Source of the DNA: JBFGCT01 sp041581055
GTDB taxonomy: Bacteria > Actinomycetota > Acidimicrobiia > Acidimicrobiales > Ilumatobacteraceae
Reading direction: 5' to 3'
Length of the DNA stretch: 9,008 bases
Assembly: GCA_041581055.1 (NCBI GenBank)
Contig: JBFGCT010000172.1
Span: forward strand, 1-9,008
A model generated the notes under the pieces. That model saw only the letters and a list, made by a program, of their open reading frames with translations. It did not search any database and was not told where the DNA came from. Numbering within the stretch: position 1 is the first letter of the stretch; the number at the start of each line of letters is the position of its first letter. The position numbers and the translations under genes are program-made. Shown here in pieces: positions 1 to 6,966 of this stretch.

Positions 1-519
1 CGACTGACCGATCTCGAGACTCGTCAGCTGGGCCACGGCCTCGTAGGTCAAGGTGCCAGAGCGTGAAACGACACCGACCGGTCCAGGCGCGTGGATGTGG
101 CCGGGCATGATACCTATCTTGGCCTCCCCGGGTGTGATCACGCCCGGACAGTTCGGGCATACCAGTCGCGTCTTGCGCCGCTCGAGGAAGGTCCAGGTAC
201 GCATCATGTCCTGGGCCGGGATGCCCTCGGTGATGCAGACGACGAGCCCGATCCCCGCGGCGGCGGCCTCGAGGATCGCCCCGGGGGCGAACTTCGGCGG
301 CACCGCGGCGAACGACGCGTCGGCGCCGGTGGCGGCGACCGCGTCGGCGACGGTGTCGAAGATCGGGATCCCGTCGACGTCCTGCCCGCCCTTGCCGGGG
401 GTGACGCCGCCGACGATCTGCGTGCCGTAGTCCCGGTTGCGCAGGCCGTGATAGCGGCCCTGGCCGCCGGTCAGCCCCTGGACGATGACCTTGGTGTGCT
501 CGTTGACGAAGATGGCCAT
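1..519 (-). CDS. sucD: Succinyl-CoA synthetase (ADP-forming) alpha subunit, 3' end outside window
   Basis: Alpha subunit of cytosolic succinate-CoA ligase, which binds CoA and carries the phospho-histidine in the reversible conversion of succinyl-CoA to succinate with nucleotide phosphorylation. The first 173 codons are present; E. coli SucD has 289 residues, so the active-site histidine and C-terminal half lie beyond the window. Visible family signatures are the CoA-binding start (residues 1-20, MAIFVNEHTKVIVQGLTGGQ), GGVTPGKGG (37-45), CITEGIPAQDM (about 94-104), and CPNCPGVITPGE followed by KIGIMPGHIH (about 120-143), all near-identical to the E. coli protein. The ATG start is fixed by this alignment and by a GAGGAG site 8 nt upstream. 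The gene begins 12 nt after the sucC stop and is surely cotranscribed with it. Identity is certain; whether ADP or GDP is used cannot be read from this fragment. Confidence 0.98.
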   Translation of the reverse strand, partial: MAIFVNEHTKVIVQGLTGGQGRYHGLRNRDYGTQIVGGVTPGKGGQDVDGIPIFDTVADAVAATGADASFAAVPPKFAPGAILEAAAAGIGLVVCITEGIPAQDMMRTWTFLERRKTRLVCPNCPGVITPGEAKIGIMPGHIHAPGPVGVVSRSGTLTYEAVAQLTSLEIGQS

Positions 520-527
520 GGTTCCCG

Positions 528-533
528 CTCCTC
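528..533 (-). promoter_or_regulatory. Shine-Dalgarno site of sucD
   Basis: GAGGAG on the minus strand, 8 nt before the sucD ATG. It overlaps the sucC stop codon (TGAGGAG), so ribosomes ending on sucC sit on the sucD initiation site and the 1:1 subunits can be coupled in translation. Confidence 0.8.
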
Positions 534-1734
534 AGCTTTCGTTGGAGTTGCCGTTGGAGTTGCCGTTGGAGTTGCCGTTGGCGATCGCGACCGCCGCCCG
601 GGCGGCGTCGAGCATGGTCGGCTCCGAGCGGAGCTTGTCGGCCGGGATCCCGGCGTCGACCAGGATCTTGCGGCCCTCGACGGCGTTGGTCCCGTCGAGC
701 CGGATGACGATCGGCGCCCGCAGCTCGACCCGGCCGAGCGCTTCGACGATGCCGTTGGCGACCTCCTCGCCGCGCGTGATCCCGCCGAAGATGTTGATGA
801 AGATCGACGCGACGCTCTCGTCGAAGTTGATCACCTCGAGCGCCGCGGCCATCACGTCGGCGTTCGCCCCGCCGCCGATGTCGAGGAAGTTCGAGGCCTC
901 TCCGCCGACCTGGTTGACCACGTCGAGCGTCGACATCGCCAGACCGGCGCCGTTGGCGATGATCCCGACCGAGCCCTCGAGCCCGATGTACTGGAGGCCC
1001 TTCTCCTTCGCCAGCCGCTCGCGGTCGTCGAGTGCCTCGTTCTGGTGGAACTCCTCCCACTCCGGGTGCCGGAACTCCGCGCTGCCGTCGAGGGTCACCT
1101 TCGCGTCCAGCGCGTGGACCGCGCTCGTTCCGTCCGGGCCGGCCGGCGTCAGGATCAGCGGGTTGATCTCGGCCAGGTCGCAGTCGCCCTCGGTGAAGCA
1201 GCGGTACAGCTTGACCAGGATCGCCGCCGCCCCGTCGAGCGCCCGGTCGGGGAGCCTGGCGTCGACGCACGCCTGCCGCGCCGTCGCCCCGTCGAGCCCG
1301 TCGACCGGGTCGATGTGCAGCTTGACGATCGCGTCGGGGTCCGCCGCGGCGACCGTCTCGATCTCGACGCCTCCCTGCGCCGAGAGCATCAGCAGGTGCT
1401 TCTTCGCCGCCCGGTCGAGCGTCAGGCTGGCGTAGTACTCCTCGTCGATGTCGGACGCCTGCTCGACCCACACCCTCCTGACGACGTGGCCCTTGATGTC
1501 CATCCCGAGGATGTTGCCGGCGTGCTCGCGCACCTCGGCCGCGTCGGCGGCGAGCTTGATGCCGCCGGCCTTGCCCCGGCCGCCGACCTGGACCTGGGCC
1601 TTGACGACCACCGGGTAGCCGGATTGGTCCGCCACCGCCACCGCCTCGTCGACGGTGTCGGCGGCGCCGCCGGGGCTGATGGGGATGTCGTAGCGGGCGA
1701 AGTACTGCTTGCCCTGATATTCAAAGAGGTCCAC
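532..1734 (-). CDS. sucC: Succinyl-CoA synthetase (ADP-forming) beta subunit
   Basis: Beta subunit of succinate-CoA ligase, partner of SucD, providing the ATP-grasp nucleotide site and the succinate site. The protein has 400 residues (E. coli 388). It opens with MDLFEYQGKQYFARY as in the family. ATP-grasp features include Lys45 and the glycine loop GGRGKAGG (51-58). The metal ligands are in AEINPL (Glu189, Asn191) and Asp210 of LDAK. The C-terminal CoA-ligase domain shows GSVGIIANGAGLAM, NFLDIGGGA and NIFGGI. The GTG start fits the family N-terminus and has GAGGGAG 9 nt upstream. It lies 41 nt after the cobalamin-binding gene and 12 nt before sucD, in one apparent operon. Odd feature: the protein ends in an Asn/Ser/Gly tail, NGNSNGNSNGNSNES, encoded by tandem 12-bp repeats and absent from the E. 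coli protein; it looks disordered and non-essential for the fold. Confidence 0.98.
   Translation of the reverse strand: MDLFEYQGKQYFARYDIPISPGGAADTVDEAVAVADQSGYPVVVKAQVQVGGRGKAGGIKLAADAAEVREHAGNILGMDIKGHVVRRVWVEQASDIDEEYYASLTLDRAAKKHLLMLSAQGGVEIETVAAADPDAIVKLHIDPVDGLDGATARQACVDARLPDRALDGAAAILVKLYRCFTEGDCDLAEINPLILTPAGPDGTSAVHALDAKVTLDGSAEFRHPEWEEFHQNEALDDRERLAKEKGLQYIGLEGSVGIIANGAGLAMSTLDVVNQVGGEASNFLDIGGGANADVMAAALEVINFDESVASIFINIFGGITRGEEVANGIVEALGRVELRAPIVIRLDGTNAVEGRKILVDAGIPADKLRSEPTMLDAARAAVAIANGNSNGNSNGNSNES
541..582 (-). repeat. 12-bp minisatellite inside the 3' end of sucC
   Basis: Three perfect tandem copies of GTTGGAGTTGCC (541-552, 553-564, 565-576) followed by a half copy (577-582). 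Read on the minus strand each unit encodes Asn-Gly-Asn-Ser in register. The unit length is a multiple of three, so slippage would only lengthen or shorten the SucC tail by four residues per step. The repeat ends just before the final Glu-Ser and the stop codon. Confidence 0.95.
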
Positions 1735-1743
1735 GGCGGATCA

Positions 1744-1750
1744 CTCCCTC
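1744..1750 (-). promoter_or_regulatory. Shine-Dalgarno site of sucC
   Basis: GAGGGAG on the minus strand, 9 nt before the GTG start. It supports GTG at 1734 as the real start in place of any upstream extension, and marks sucC as an operon-internal gene translated by a conventional leader. Confidence 0.75.
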
Positions 1751-1775
1751 GCTTTCGGGGATCGGTCGATGGTGG

Positions 1776-2183
1776 TCATGCGGGTTCGAGCTCGTCGAGG
1801 GCGGCTTCCAGCCAGTCGCCGATGGCCCGCAGCGACGCGCCGGGGCCGAAGATCTCAGCGACGCCCTGGTCGCGCAGCGTGCGGGCGTCGCCGTCGGGGA
1901 TGACGCCACCGCCGAAGACGAGCACGTCGCCGAGGTCGCGGGCGCGCAGCTGCTCCATCACGCGGGGGAACAGGGTGTTGTGGGCGCCGGACAGCAACGA
2001 CAGCCCGACGCCGTCGGCGTCCTCCTGCAGCACGGTCTCGGCGATCTGCTCCGGTGTCTGGTGCAGGCCGGTGTAGATCACCTCGAACCCGTGGTCGCGC
2101 AGCGCGCGGGTGATCGTCTTGGCGCCGCGATCGTGGCCGTCGAGCCCTGGCTTGGCCACGACGATGCGGTACGGACGCTTCAC
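1776..2183 (-). CDS. Stand-alone cobalamin-binding subunit of an acyl-CoA mutase (methylmalonyl-CoA mutase C-terminal type)
   Basis: A 135-residue protein that is essentially one B12-binding Rossmann-like domain, the size of separately encoded small subunits of acyl-CoA mutases. It holds adenosylcobalamin for a catalytic TIM-barrel partner that is not in this window. The base-off/His-on signature is DGHDRG (15-20) with His17 as the likely lower axial ligand. It is followed by SLLSGAH (62-68), which lines the nucleotide-tail pocket, and GGGVIPDGD (91-99). The opening KRPYRIVVAKPGLDGHDRG is typical of methylmalonyl-CoA mutase small domains. The start is GTG at 2183; there is only a weak AGGG upstream, but a TAGGGT box sits 9 nt before it. 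It is the first gene of the unit with sucC and sucD, and its product succinyl-CoA is their substrate. Ethylmalonyl-CoA or 2-hydroxyisobutyryl-CoA mutase partners remain possible because specificity resides in the large subunit. Confidence 0.92.
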   Translation of the reverse strand: MKRPYRIVVAKPGLDGHDRGAKTITRALRDHGFEVIYTGLHQTPEQIAETVLQEDADGVGLSLLSGAHNTLFPRVMEQLRARDLGDVLVFGGGVIPDGDARTLRDQGVAEIFGPGASLRAIGDWLEAALDELEPA

Positions 2184-2192
2184 GAAGGCCAG

Positions 2193-2223
2193 ACCCTATG
2201 CGGCAGGGACGCTCGGCCTCCAA
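2193..2223 (-). promoter_or_regulatory. Putative promoter of the mutase subunit-sucC-sucD unit
   Basis: On the minus strand a TTGGAG box (2223-2218) is separated by 19 nt from TAGGGT (2198-2193), which fits the TAnnnT form of an actinobacterial -10. The -10 ends 9 nt before the GTG start, so the transcript would be leaderless or nearly so. The region is shared with the divergent gene on the other strand. Found by eye only. Confidence 0.4.
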
Positions 2224-2230
2224 CTCCCGG

Positions 2231-2236
2231 CAGAAT
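2231..2236 (+). promoter_or_regulatory. Putative -10 box of the small membrane-protein gene
   Basis: CAGAAT, 6 nt before the GTG at 2243, with no Shine-Dalgarno site between. This spacing would give a leaderless mRNA and is the main reason for preferring the GTG over the upstream ATG at 2198. No convincing -35 is visible. Confidence 0.35.
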
Positions 2237-2242
2237 GGGCCG

Positions 2243-2758
2243 GTGCGCGACACCGCCGCCCGCGGCCCGAGGTTGAGGTCCCCGCTGGCGCGGGCGGTCG
2301 TCCCCGTGCTCGGCGGCCTGGCGATCCTGGGGATGATGGCGTTGCTCACGTGGGGCATCGCGGCGTACATCTCCCGCGGCGGGGCCGACGCGAACGAGCG
2401 GCTGGCCCCGGAGATCTTCCAGGTCAGCTCGGTGGAGAGCGCGTCGGGCCAGGTCGCCCGCAGCGGGCCGATCCTGTTCCCCGGGCTCAACACGCGGACC
2501 GGCGAGCGGACGATGATCCTCGACCACGAGGGCGACGATCCCGAGCGCGGCTGGCGCCTGTACTTCGCCTACCCGGCGGGGTCGGACGCGTCGTGCGCGG
2601 TCACCCAGGTCCAGGGCACGCAGCGGTTCGTCGACTGCGAGGGCAACACCCTCGACGTCACCGAGCTGGCGCCCCCGCCGCCGGGCATCAATCCGGTCGT
2701 GACCGACGGCGTGCTCTCGATCGACCTGCGCGGCCTCGCCAGCCAACCGGGCGGCTGA
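2243..2758 (+). CDS. Single-helix membrane-anchored protein with a degenerate Rieske-like outer domain
   Basis: A 171-residue protein not matched to a named family. A basic N-terminus (RDTAARGPRLRSPLAR) is followed by one hydrophobic helix at about residues 18-43 and a polar domain of about 125 residues, presumably outside the membrane by the positive-inside rule. The last third resembles the end of a Rieske iron-sulfur domain. Cys118 and Cys132 sit where the two disulfide cysteines of bc1 Rieske proteins lie, RFVDCEGNTLD stands where the second cluster box (CxCHGS) would be, and APPPPGINPVVTDGVLSIDL fits the closing strands. The cluster histidines and the other two cysteines are absent, so no cluster is expected. 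The start could instead be ATG at 2198, adding 15 residues. It is divergent from the mutase/sucCD unit and convergent with the mannosyltransferase gene. The Rieske relation is an inference from pattern only; function is unknown. Confidence 0.8.
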   Translation: MRDTAARGPRLRSPLARAVVPVLGGLAILGMMALLTWGIAAYISRGGADANERLAPEIFQVSSVESASGQVARSGPILFPGLNTRTGERTMILDHEGDDPERGWRLYFAYPAGSDASCAVTQVQGTQRFVDCEGNTLDVTELAPPPPGINPVVTDGVLSIDLRGLASQPGG

Positions 2759-2771
2759 CACCGACGGCTGA

Positions 2772-2788
2772 CCGTGCGATCGTCACGG
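2772..2788. terminator. Small palindrome between two convergent genes, possible two-way terminator
   Basis: CCGTG-cgatcgt-CACGG forms a 5-bp stem with a 7-nt loop, placed across the 24-bp gap between the stops of the convergent genes. It slightly overlaps the mannosyltransferase stop. There is no T-run on either side, so a terminator role rests mainly on position. Confidence 0.25.
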
Positions 2789-3925
2789 CGTGAGCGAGAA
2801 GTTCGGCGCGGCGCTCGCCATCAGCATCGCGCTCATGAGGCACGCGCTCGACGCGAGCAGCCATCCGAACACGTCGGCCCGGCACGCCTTCGCCGGCACG
2901 ACGAACAGCGGGAAGGCGAGCAGCACGAACCGCGCCGCCGAGAGCTGCCGGGCGTTGATCGCCACGAGGACGACGACGGCGAGCGCGTACCACCACCATT
3001 CGGGCGGCAACGCGAGGCGCCGGCCGACAACCAGCGCGAAAGCCGAGACGGCCAGCACGAAGACCCCGATGGTGGCGTTCGGGTTCGCCCAGTCGCCGGT
3101 GACGACGTCGACGAACGACCTCGCCGTCTCGGCGCCGAAGTCGATTCGCGCGCCCCAGATCTCCTGCTGGATCCGGAAGTAGCCGTCGACCGCCCCCGTC
3201 CGGTACCACGCGTATGCCACCCAGGCGGCGAACCCCGCCGGAGCGGCCAGGACGGGCAGCAGATGCCGCAGGTCACGCGACGAGCGGAACTCGCGCCACC
3301 CCACGATCGCCAACGGCACGACGAGTATGAACCCGTTCGGTCGGCTGAGCGAACCGAGGAATGCCCACAGCGCGGCCGTCGCCGGGCGCCGTCGCTGCAG
3401 CGAGAGGAAGGTCAGCGCGACGAGGAGCATCGCCAGCCCCTCGGTGTACATCATCGTGAAGATGTAGCCCGCCGGGGCGAAGCTGACGAGGGCGACGGTC
3501 CGCCACGCGACCGTGTCGTCGTAGACCGTGGCGACGAGCCGGTGCAACACGGCCATCGCCGCGCCGGCGCAGAGCAGCGACACGAAGATTCCCGCTTCGG
3601 AGTATCCGAGGGGTGTGACCTCCTCGACCGACCGGACGATCGCCGGGTACAGGGGGAAGAACGCCAGCCTGCTCCACTCGCCGAACCCGCCGCCCGGCCC
3701 GGGACTGGAGGGGTACCCGCCGGCGACGATCAGCTCGTACCAGTTGCCGTCCCAGTTGGTGAGCACTCCCTGCGCGGTGTGTCCGGACGTCGTCCGGGTC
3801 GCCAACCAGACGACGAACAGCGACAGCACACGGCTCGCGCCGAACACCGCGAGTGACGACCGCCAGGACGGACCCGGCCGCGCCGTGGTCGAGGTCGGCA
3901 GGGTCTCGGTCGCATCGTTCGCCAT
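2783..3925 (-). CDS. Polytopic membrane glycosyltransferase of the PIG-V mannosyltransferase type
   Basis: A 380-residue integral membrane protein with many hydrophobic segments, the first at about residues 22-42 and others spread to the C-terminus. Motifs fit the PIG-V/Mannosyl_trans2 branch of GT-C enzymes, which use polyprenyl-phosphate sugars on the outer face of the membrane. WDGNWY (58-63) contains the likely catalytic Asp59 in the first outer loop, VAGGYP follows, then FFPLYP (89-94), MMYTEGLAML and LSRPNGF. In actinobacteria such enzymes add mannose to lipids or envelope glycans; the acceptor here is unknown. ATG at 3925 (MANDATETLP) is chosen because coding upstream runs into the flavodoxin gene, whose stop lies 26 nt away. 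No Shine-Dalgarno site is visible before it, which is odd for an internal gene, so a slightly different start is possible. Likely cotranscribed with the flavodoxin gene. Confidence 0.8.
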   Translation of the reverse strand: MANDATETLPTSTTARPGPSWRSSLAVFGASRVLSLFVVWLATRTTSGHTAQGVLTNWDGNWYELIVAGGYPSSPGPGGGFGEWSRLAFFPLYPAIVRSVEEVTPLGYSEAGIFVSLLCAGAAMAVLHRLVATVYDDTVAWRTVALVSFAPAGYIFTMMYTEGLAMLLVALTFLSLQRRRPATAALWAFLGSLSRPNGFILVVPLAIVGWREFRSSRDLRHLLPVLAAPAGFAAWVAYAWYRTGAVDGYFRIQQEIWGARIDFGAETARSFVDVVTGDWANPNATIGVFVLAVSAFALVVGRRLALPPEWWWYALAVVVLVAINARQLSAARFVLLAFPLFVVPAKACRADVFGWLLASSACLMSAMLMASAAPNFSLTP

Positions 3926-3951
3926 CGTCGGGGGGAGGCCAGCGCCGCGCG

Positions 3952-4380
3952 TCAGGTGTTGGCGAGGGCGTCGACGAGCCGGATCGCGAACTCCTCGGTG
4001 TGCTCGTCGAGGTGGTTGCGCTTCATCGCCAGCCCGCCGATGACATAGGCCCCGGTGTCGCCGACGGCGCCGGTCAGCTTGTCGAGGCTCTTGCCGGGGT
4101 GCAGCGCGTAGGTGCAGAACGCGGCGGCCTTCTTGCCGCGCATCGCCGGCAGGTTGGCGATCGTGTTCGCCGCCCACGGGGCCTGCCCGACGACGAACGC
4201 CCCGTGCACCCACGTGCCGACCAGGACGAGCTCGGCCTGCTGGATCGACGCGTGGTCGGGCTGGCGGACCTTGGAGAGGCCGGTGATCGTCCACCGCTCC
4301 TGCTGCAACAGGTCGGCGACCATCTCGGCCGCCTTCCACGTGTTGCCCGTCAAGCTCTCCACCAAGATCGCTGCTCTCAC
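3952..4380 (-). CDS. Flavodoxin-domain protein
   Basis: A 142-residue protein with the features of a short flavodoxin: a first beta strand RAAILVES leading directly into the FMN-phosphate loop SLTGNT (about residues 9-14), an alternating alpha/beta layout, GTWVHGAF at the second flavin-contact loop, and FCTYALHPGKSLDKL after the central strand. It should bind FMN and act as a cytosolic one- or two-electron carrier or quinone/flavin reductase; the partner is not apparent. The start is taken at GTG 4380 because the family begins right at the first strand. A longer reading to 4497 adds a CPSC-containing stretch with no family support. An AAGAAT box lies 6 nt upstream and there is no Shine-Dalgarno site, consistent with a leaderless first gene. 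The PIG-V-type transferase gene follows after 26 nt. Confidence 0.82.
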   Translation of the reverse strand: MRAAILVESLTGNTWKAAEMVADLLQQERWTITGLSKVRQPDHASIQQAELVLVGTWVHGAFVVGQAPWAANTIANLPAMRGKKAAAFCTYALHPGKSLDKLTGAVGDTGAYVIGGLAMKRNHLDEHTEEFAIRLVDALANT

Positions 4381-4386
4381 GATTCC

Positions 4387-4392
4387 ATTCTT
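4387..4392 (-). promoter_or_regulatory. Putative -10 box of the flavodoxin gene
   Basis: AAGAAT on the minus strand, 6 nt before the GTG start. The surrounding GAATGG plus 5-6 nt plus GTG pattern closely echoes the one before the gene at 2243. It is a weak match to TAnnnT, and the rest of the 161-nt gap to the pcrA stop shows no clear -35. Confidence 0.3.
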
Positions 4393-4541
4393 GCAGCTCG
4401 GACACCGACGTCGAGCCTTCCAGCGGTCCGACGAGGCTGAGTCGGGATCAGGTTCGTCGCTCGCCAGGAGCGTGCCGGCGACGTCTGCTCCGGCCACCGA
4501 GCCGGCCCCGCAACGCCGCGAGCGGCGAAGCCCCGCCCGAC

Positions 4542-6911
4542 TCAGGCCTTCTTCAACGGGGCCCAGGCGAGGGCGAGGTGTTTGGTGCCGGCGCCGCGGA
4601 AGTTGATGACCGCTTCGGCCTTCTCGCCGGCGCCTGAGATGTCGATGATCACGCCCTCACCGAAGCTCGGGTGCTCGACGTCGTCGCCGATCCGGAGGCC
4701 GAGTTGCTGGCTGCTGGAGGGCTGGGGCGTGGAGGCGCCCGCCCGCAGCGCGGCGTCGACGACCCGGTCGCGGTGGGCCTCCTGGTCGGCCTTGATGTCG
4801 GCGTTGATGTCGCGGCCGGCGTCGTGGCGGCGGTACGGCGGCGGGTCGCCCGCGCCGCGGTGGTCGCCCCGGCGGCGATAGCTCTGGCGCCCGTAGGTCG
4901 ACCGCCCGGTGATGTTGCCCGTCGACTCGATCAGCTCTTCGGGGATCTCGTCGAAGAACCGCGACGGCGGGTTGTACTGCGTCGAGCCGAACAGCTGGCG
5001 GCTCCACGCGTGGCTCATGTACAGCCGCCTCATCGCCCGGGTGATGCCGACGTAGGCCAGCCGTCGCTCCTCCTCCATCTCGGTCGGCTCGGTGAGCGCG
5101 CGGATGTGCGGGAACACACCCTCCTCGACGCCGGTGAGGAACACGACCGGGAACTCGAGCCCCTTTGCCGAATGCAGCGTCAGCAGCACGACCTGGTCCT
5201 CGATCTCACCGTCGGGGAGGTCGTCGGTGTCGGCGACGAGGGCGACCTGCTCGAGAAACTCGTCCATGACCGTGAACTCGCGGGCGGAGCCGACCAGCTC
5301 GCCGAGGTTCTCGATGCGGCTGTGCGCCTCGACGGTGTCCTCCGCCTCGAACTCGGCGAGGTATCCGGAGCCCTCCAGCGCGGCCTGGATCACGTCGCCG
5401 GGGCCGAGTTCGTCGTCGGCGGCGATGGCGGCGAGGCGATCGAGCAGTTCGACGAACGAGGCGATGCCGCGGACGGCGGGACCGGTCACGCCGGCCTCCT
5501 CGACGCGCCGGAGCGCGTCGGTGAAGGCGATGCCCTCCGCCGCGGCGAACGCGTCGAGCTTGGCGACGCTGGCGTCGCCGACCCCGCGTTTGGGGACGTT
5601 GAGCACCCGCTTGACGCTGACCTCGTCGGAGGGGTTGACGACGGCGCGCACGTAGGCCATCGCGTCCTTGATCTCGCGCCGGTCGTAGAACCGGGTTCCG
5701 CCGACGACCTTGTACGGCACGCCGGCGCGCATGAACGCCTCTTCGACCACGCGGCTCTGGGCGTTGGTGCGGTAGAGGACCGCCATCTCCCGCCAGTTGA
5801 CCGCGTCGTCGCGCTGCAGTTGCCGTGCGGTCGACGCGATCCACATCGCCTCGTCGCCCTCGTCCTCGGCGTGGTAGCGGACGATGCGCTCGCCGGCGCC
5901 GGAGTCGGTCCACAGCGACTTCGGCTTGCGCTCGGTGTTGTTGTCGATCACCGCGTTGGCCGCGTCGAGGATCGTCTGGGTGCTGCGGTAGTTCTGGTCG
6001 AGGACGACGGTGGTGACGTCGGGGAACGCCTCCTCGAACTCGAGGATGTTGCGGAAGTCGGCGCCGCGGAACTTGTAGACCGACTGGTCGGTGTCGCCCA
6101 CGACACAGACGTTCTCGTGGCCGCCGGCGAGCATCAGCACCATCTCGGTCTGGGCCTGGTTGGTGTCCTGGTACTCGTCGACCAGGATGTGCTCGAAGCG
6201 CTGGCGGTAGTGATCGAGCACGTCGCCGTGCTCGCGGAAGAGCTTGACCGTGTTGAGGAGCAGGTCGTCGAAGTCCATCGCCCCGGCCTTGCGCAGGCGT
6301 GATTGGTACTCGGCGTAGACCTCGGCGTGCTTGCGGTCGAAGATGTTCGCCGCCCGGTCGGCGGCGTGCTCCGGGCCGACCAACTCGTTCTTCCAGAGGC
6401 TGACGATGCCGTGCACGCCGCGCGGGGTGAACCGCTTCGAGTCGAGGCCGAGGTCGCGTATGACGTAGCCGGTGAGCCGGTTCGAGTCGGCCTGGTCGTA
6501 GATCGAGAACTGCCGTGGGTAGCCGAGCGTGTCGGCGTTGGCCCGCAGGATGCGGACACAGGCCGAGTGGAACGTCGAGACCCACATCGTCCGCACGACC
6601 GGCCCGACCAGCGTCGCCACCCGCTCGCGCATCTCGGCGGCCGCCTTGTTGGTGAACGTGATCGCCAGGATCTTCGACGGGTGGACGCCCTCGTGGATCA
6701 GGTGGGCGATGCGGTGGGTGAGCACCCGTGTCTTGCCGGACCCGGCGCCGGCGACGACGAGCAACGGCCCGCCCGTGTGGACGACGGCGTCGAGCTGGTC
6801 GGGGTTGAGCCCCTGCGCGAACGGCGACGGGCCTCGATCCGGGCCGGGTCCGTCGTCGGCCGTGTCGGCGGGATGGGGGATTTCGTCGGCGAACAGCTCG
6901 GCGTCACTCAT
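4542..6911 (-). CDS. pcrA: ATP-dependent 3'-5' DNA helicase, UvrD/PcrA type
   Basis: Superfamily 1A helicase of 789 residues, normal for PcrA/UvrD, acting in nucleotide excision repair, replication-conflict resolution and removal of recombinase filaments. Motifs in order are the Q motif LNPDQLDAV (35-43), Walker A AGAGSGKT (54-61), motif Ia ITFTNKAAAEM (84-94), Walker B ILVDEYQDTN (242-251), motif III GDTDQSVYKFRGAD (272-285) and motif IV LDQNYRST (304-311). They continue with LLTLHSAKGLEFPVVFLTG (motif V region) and EEERRLAYVGITRA (motif VI). The C-terminus carries the Tudor-like tail (GDDVEHPSFGEG ... LALAWAPLKKA) that contacts RNA polymerase in PcrA. The first 30 or so residues are an acidic, Pro-rich extension of no known role. 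The ATG at 6911 is preferred over a longer reading to 6986 because that part falls in repeat DNA and a TAGAGT box lies 8 nt before the ATG. Its likely own promoter separates it from the upstream ABC-F gene. Confidence 0.97.
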   Translation of the reverse strand: MSDAELFADEIPHPADTADDGPGPDRGPSPFAQGLNPDQLDAVVHTGGPLLVVAGAGSGKTRVLTHRIAHLIHEGVHPSKILAITFTNKAAAEMRERVATLVGPVVRTMWVSTFHSACVRILRANADTLGYPRQFSIYDQADSNRLTGYVIRDLGLDSKRFTPRGVHGIVSLWKNELVGPEHAADRAANIFDRKHAEVYAEYQSRLRKAGAMDFDDLLLNTVKLFREHGDVLDHYRQRFEHILVDEYQDTNQAQTEMVLMLAGGHENVCVVGDTDQSVYKFRGADFRNILEFEEAFPDVTTVVLDQNYRSTQTILDAANAVIDNNTERKPKSLWTDSGAGERIVRYHAEDEGDEAMWIASTARQLQRDDAVNWREMAVLYRTNAQSRVVEEAFMRAGVPYKVVGGTRFYDRREIKDAMAYVRAVVNPSDEVSVKRVLNVPKRGVGDASVAKLDAFAAAEGIAFTDALRRVEEAGVTGPAVRGIASFVELLDRLAAIAADDELGPGDVIQAALEGSGYLAEFEAEDTVEAHSRIENLGELVGSAREFTVMDEFLEQVALVADTDDLPDGEIEDQVVLLTLHSAKGLEFPVVFLTGVEEGVFPHIRALTEPTEMEEERRLAYVGITRAMRRLYMSHAWSRQLFGSTQYNPPSRFFDEIPEELIESTGNITGRSTYGRQSYRRRGDHRGAGDPPPYRRHDAGRDINADIKADQEAHRDRVVDAALRAGASTPQPSSSQQLGLRIGDDVEHPSFGEGVIIDISGAGEKAEAVINFRGAGTKHLALAWAPLKKA

Positions 6912-6919
6912 CTCGCCCC

Positions 6920-6925
6920 ACTCTA
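6920..6925 (-). promoter_or_regulatory. Putative -10 box of pcrA
   Basis: TAGAGT on the minus strand, a full match to TAnnnT, 8 nt before the ATG; the intervening GGGGCGAG could also work as a poor ribosome site. It abuts the repeat linker that begins at 6925, so the upstream promoter half is made of repeat-derived DNA. Confidence 0.4.
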
Positions 6926-6940
6926 CGGACGCGCCATCCC
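6925..6940. repeat. Isolated copy of the repeat-array linker
   Basis: ACGGACGCGCCATCCC matches the linker segment at 7012-7027 in 15 of 16 positions. It is followed by a degenerate 9-bp tandem run built on CGACCCTTC (6943-6968) that leads into the first 43-nt element. It suggests that the array once reached, or was built out from, the pcrA promoter. Confidence 0.7.
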
Positions 6941-6966
6941 CCCGACCCTCCGACCCTTCGACCCTT

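Noticed and set aside
91..2076. A 661-codon open frame antisense to the mutase subunit, sucC and sucD
   Set aside because: Its product is Asp/Arg/Val/Leu-rich low-complexity sequence with no domain, and it lies exactly opposite three well-recognised genes. Long antisense frames are expected from the codon bias of GC-rich DNA.
4381..4497. CPSC-containing N-terminal extension of the flavodoxin, a possible zinc or redox motif
   Set aside because: Flavodoxins begin at the first beta strand, which starts directly at GTG 4380. The added part is low-complexity and has only a single CxxC.
4514..4527. CGCCG-cgag-CGGCG hairpin downstream of pcrA as a terminator
   Set aside because: A 5-bp stem with a 4-nt loop and no T-run is common by chance at this GC content.
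4671..6302. A 543-codon open frame antisense to pcrA
   Set aside because: Same compositional shadow effect; the minus-strand frame carries every helicase motif.
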